This document shows, one piece after another, positions 5,674 to 7,402 of a stretch of DNA of 7,402 nt. The stretch covers positions 1 through 7,402 of the forward strand of contig JBFGEI010000147.1 in assembly GCA_041580155.1 (NCBI GenBank), in the 5' to 3' direction. Origin of the DNA: Limimaricola sp041580155. Its GTDB lineage: Bacteria > Pseudomonadota > Alphaproteobacteria > Rhodobacterales > Rhodobacteraceae. Numbering within the stretch: position 1 is the first letter of the stretch; the number at the start of each line of letters is the position of its first letter. The notes under the pieces are model-generated. The model made no database searches. It was given only the letters and a program-made list of their open reading frames with translations, and was not told where the DNA came from. The translations under genes were made by a program, and so were the position numbers.

Positions 5674-7402
5674 ATGACCCTGCCGGACCGCTTCGAGGAA
5701 GGCGCGCTGATCGGCGTGCTGACGACCCAGCCGCTGGACCGGGTGCTGGACTACCGCGCGCCGCCGGGCGGCTGCGTTGTCGGCGACCACGTCGAGGTGC
5801 CGCTCGGGCCGCGCAAGGTGCTGGGCGTGGTCTGGGGGCCGGGGCAGGGCGATTTCGACTACGCCAAGGTGCGCGCCGCCTACCGGGTGCTCGAGGTGGC
5901 GCCGATGACCGGGCCGATGCGCGAGTTCCTCGGCCGGGTCGCCGATTACACGCTGACCCCGATGCCGGCGATGCTGCGGCTGGCGACCCGGGCGCCGGGG
6001 CTGGGCGACGCGCCCGGGGTGCGGCGGATCTACCGGCGCGGCCATGGCCAGCCCGAACGGATGACCGACGCCCGCGCCCGGGTGCTCGACGTGCTCGAGG
6101 AGCACGACGGCCTGGGCTTCCTGCTCGGCGAACTCGCCGATCTGGCCGGGGTCGGCAGCGGCGTGATCAAGGGGCTGCTGCCGTCGGGCGCGGTGGCCGA
6201 GGAGGACGCGCCGCGCGACGTGGCCTACCCGCCGCTCGACCCGTCGCTGCCCGGCAAGGCGCTGACCGAGGACCAGGAGGCGGCCTCGGCGCGGCTGCGC
6301 GAGGGCATCGAGGCCGGGCGCTACGGCACCACGCTGCTCAAGGGGGTGACCGGCTCGGGCAAGACCGAGGTCTATCTCGAGGCGGTCGCGGCCTGCCTGG
6401 CCCGCGGACGCCAGGCGCTGGTACTGCTGCCCGAGATCGCGCTCACCGCCGAATTCCTGAGCCGGGTCGAGGTGCGGTTCGGCGCGCGGCCGGCGGAATG
6501 GCATTCCGGCGTCACCGTGACCGAGCGGCGGCGCTGCTGGAAGATGGTCGCCGAGAACGGCGCCCAGTTGGTGGTCGGCGCCCGGTCGGCGCTGTTCCTG
6601 CCATTCCACGATCTCGGTCTGATCGTCGTCGATGAAGAACACGACACTTCCTACAAGCAGGAAGACGGCGTGCTCTACAACGCGCGCGACATGGCGGTGC
6701 TGCGGGCGTCGCTGGAAAAGGCGCAGGTGGTGCTGGCCTCGGCGACGCCCAGCCTCGAAAGTTGGGTCAACGTGAAGGCCGGCAAATACGCCCGCCTCGA
6801 TCTCGAAAGCCGGTTCGGCCCGGCGCGGATGCCGGAAATGCGCGCCATCGACATGCGCGGCGAAGAGCTGGCCTCGGGCAGCTGGATTTCGCCGTCGCTG
6901 AAGGGCGCGGTGCTGCAGCGGCTGGAGCGTGGCGAGCAGAGCCTGCTGTTTCTCAACCGCCGCGGCTACGCGCCGCTGACCCTGTGCCGCGCCTGCGGCC
7001 ACCAGATCGGCTGCCAGCATTGCGACGCGCGGATGGTCGAGCACCGGTTCCAGAAGCGGCTGATGTGCCACCAGTGCGGCGAGACCGCGCCGATGCCGGT
7101 GAAATGCCCGAGCTGCGAGGTCGAGGGCAAGCTTGCCGCCGTCGGCCCGGGGGTGGAGCGGATCACCGAAGAGGCGCAGGCGCTGTTTCCCGACGCCCGG
7201 GTGACGGTGCTGTCGTCGGACCTGTTCGGCTCGGCCCGGGCGCTGAAGGCGCGGATTCTCGAGATCGCGCAGGGCGCGGCCGACATCGTGGTCGGGACCC
7301 AGCTGGTCGCCAAGGGGCACAACTTTCCCAAGCTGACGCTGGTCGGGGTGATCGACGCCGACCTCGGGCTGCAAGGATCGGACCTGCGCGCCGCCGAGCG
7401 CA
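5674..7402 (+). CDS. priA: Primosomal protein N' (PriA replication-restart helicase), 3' end outside window
   Basis: ATP-dependent 3'-5' DNA helicase that recognises stalled forks and starts reloading of the replicative helicase. The frame from ATG 5674 is open to the window end: 576 codons, about four fifths of a usual PriA. In order: the N-terminal fork-binding domain (about 1-105), a winged-helix region (about 130-175), Walker A GVTGSGKT (224-231, K230), the LLPEIALT block, the Walker B DEEH box (320-323) followed by SYKQ, SATPS (356-360), and helicase lobe 2 with LFLNRRGYAP. The zinc-binding insert has all eight cysteines: C438, C441, C447, C450, C465, C468, C478, C481. The VAKGHNFP motif starts at about 546. 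No frame break was found. The ATG lacks a well-spaced Shine-Dalgarno sequence (AGGA is 12 bases away) and overlaps the TGA of a 13-codon upstream frame. It is divergent from the transaldolase gene. Confidence 0.97.
   Translation, partial: MTLPDRFEEGALIGVLTTQPLDRVLDYRAPPGGCVVGDHVEVPLGPRKVLGVVWGPGQGDFDYAKVRAAYRVLEVAPMTGPMREFLGRVADYTLTPMPAMLRLATRAPGLGDAPGVRRIYRRGHGQPERMTDARARVLDVLEEHDGLGFLLGELADLAGVGSGVIKGLLPSGAVAEEDAPRDVAYPPLDPSLPGKALTEDQEAASARLREGIEAGRYGTTLLKGVTGSGKTEVYLEAVAACLARGRQALVLLPEIALTAEFLSRVEVRFGARPAEWHSGVTVTERRRCWKMVAENGAQLVVGARSALFLPFHDLGLIVVDEEHDTSYKQEDGVLYNARDMAVLRASLEKAQVVLASATPSLESWVNVKAGKYARLDLESRFGPARMPEMRAIDMRGEELASGSWISPSLKGAVLQRLERGEQSLLFLNRRGYAPLTLCRACGHQIGCQHCDARMVEHRFQKRLMCHQCGETAPMPVKCPSCEVEGKLAAVGPGVERITEEAQALFPDARVTVLSSDLFGSARALKARILEIAQGAADIVVGTQLVAKGHNFPKLTLVGVIDADLGLQGSDLRAAER

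Noticed and set aside
5459..5677. 72-codon plus-strand frame upstream of priA starting at GTG
   Set aside because: No family resemblance, R/P/G-rich composition and no Shine-Dalgarno site. Only the short segment from ATG 5636 was kept, as a possible leader frame.
5656..7374. 572-codon open frame on the minus strand across priA
   Set aside because: It is antisense to priA, whose plus-strand frame carries every PriA motif. The antisense translation is rich in R, H, Q and G, has no recognisable domain, and is open because of GC-rich codon usage.
1..7402. Search for a CRISPR array, tRNA, rRNA, riboswitch, defence or toxin-antitoxin system
   Set aside because: No regularly spaced repeats, cloverleaf, conserved rRNA segment or matching protein families were seen; coding sequence accounts for about nine tenths of the window.

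Overview
The window is GC-rich throughout (roughly two thirds G+C by eye) and carries seven protein-coding genes, two of them cut by the window edges. The gene set and order (a DUF484 gene, xerC and a small transaldolase beside a divergent priA, plus a bacterial phosphatidylcholine synthase) point to an alphaproteobacterium, most likely Rhodobacteraceae (Rhodobacter/Roseobacter group). That placement is inferred from protein families and gene order; no rRNA or other direct marker is present.

Layout. Bases 1-1249 (+) hold the 3' part of ileS, encoding isoleucyl-tRNA synthetase. A 121-base gap follows with two successive hairpins: a GC-rich one that may terminate ileS, and an unusual AT-richer two-box inverted repeat at 1290-1351. 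Next, 1371-2207 (+) encodes a ten-helix DMT/EamA-family transporter. It ends tail-to-tail with pcs (2204-2899, -), and the two stop codons share one CTAG. Upstream of pcs on the same strand are xerC (3024-3938) and a DUF484 gene (3942-4649), 3 bases apart and surely co-transcribed. Upstream of these is a transaldolase gene (4776-5429, -) with a strong hairpin just after its stop. A 244-base divergent region separates it from priA (5674-7402, +), which is open to the end of the window and encodes the primosomal replication-restart helicase.

How the genes work together. Most are housekeeping: translation (ileS), chromosome dimer resolution (xerC, with DUF484 as its usual neighbour), replication restart (priA), central carbon metabolism (transaldolase) and membrane lipid synthesis (pcs). 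The DMT transporter has no assignable substrate. They do not form one pathway; the one evident functional unit is the DUF484-xerC pair.

I see no CRISPR array, tRNA, rRNA, insertion sequence, prophage gene, toxin-antitoxin pair or defence system, and nothing that amounts to a new system. The best leads are noncoding: the two-box inverted repeat before the transporter, a three-copy set of competing stems behind the transaldolase gene, and the SD-less starts of pcs and priA, each overlapping the stop of a tiny upstream reading frame as ATGA.
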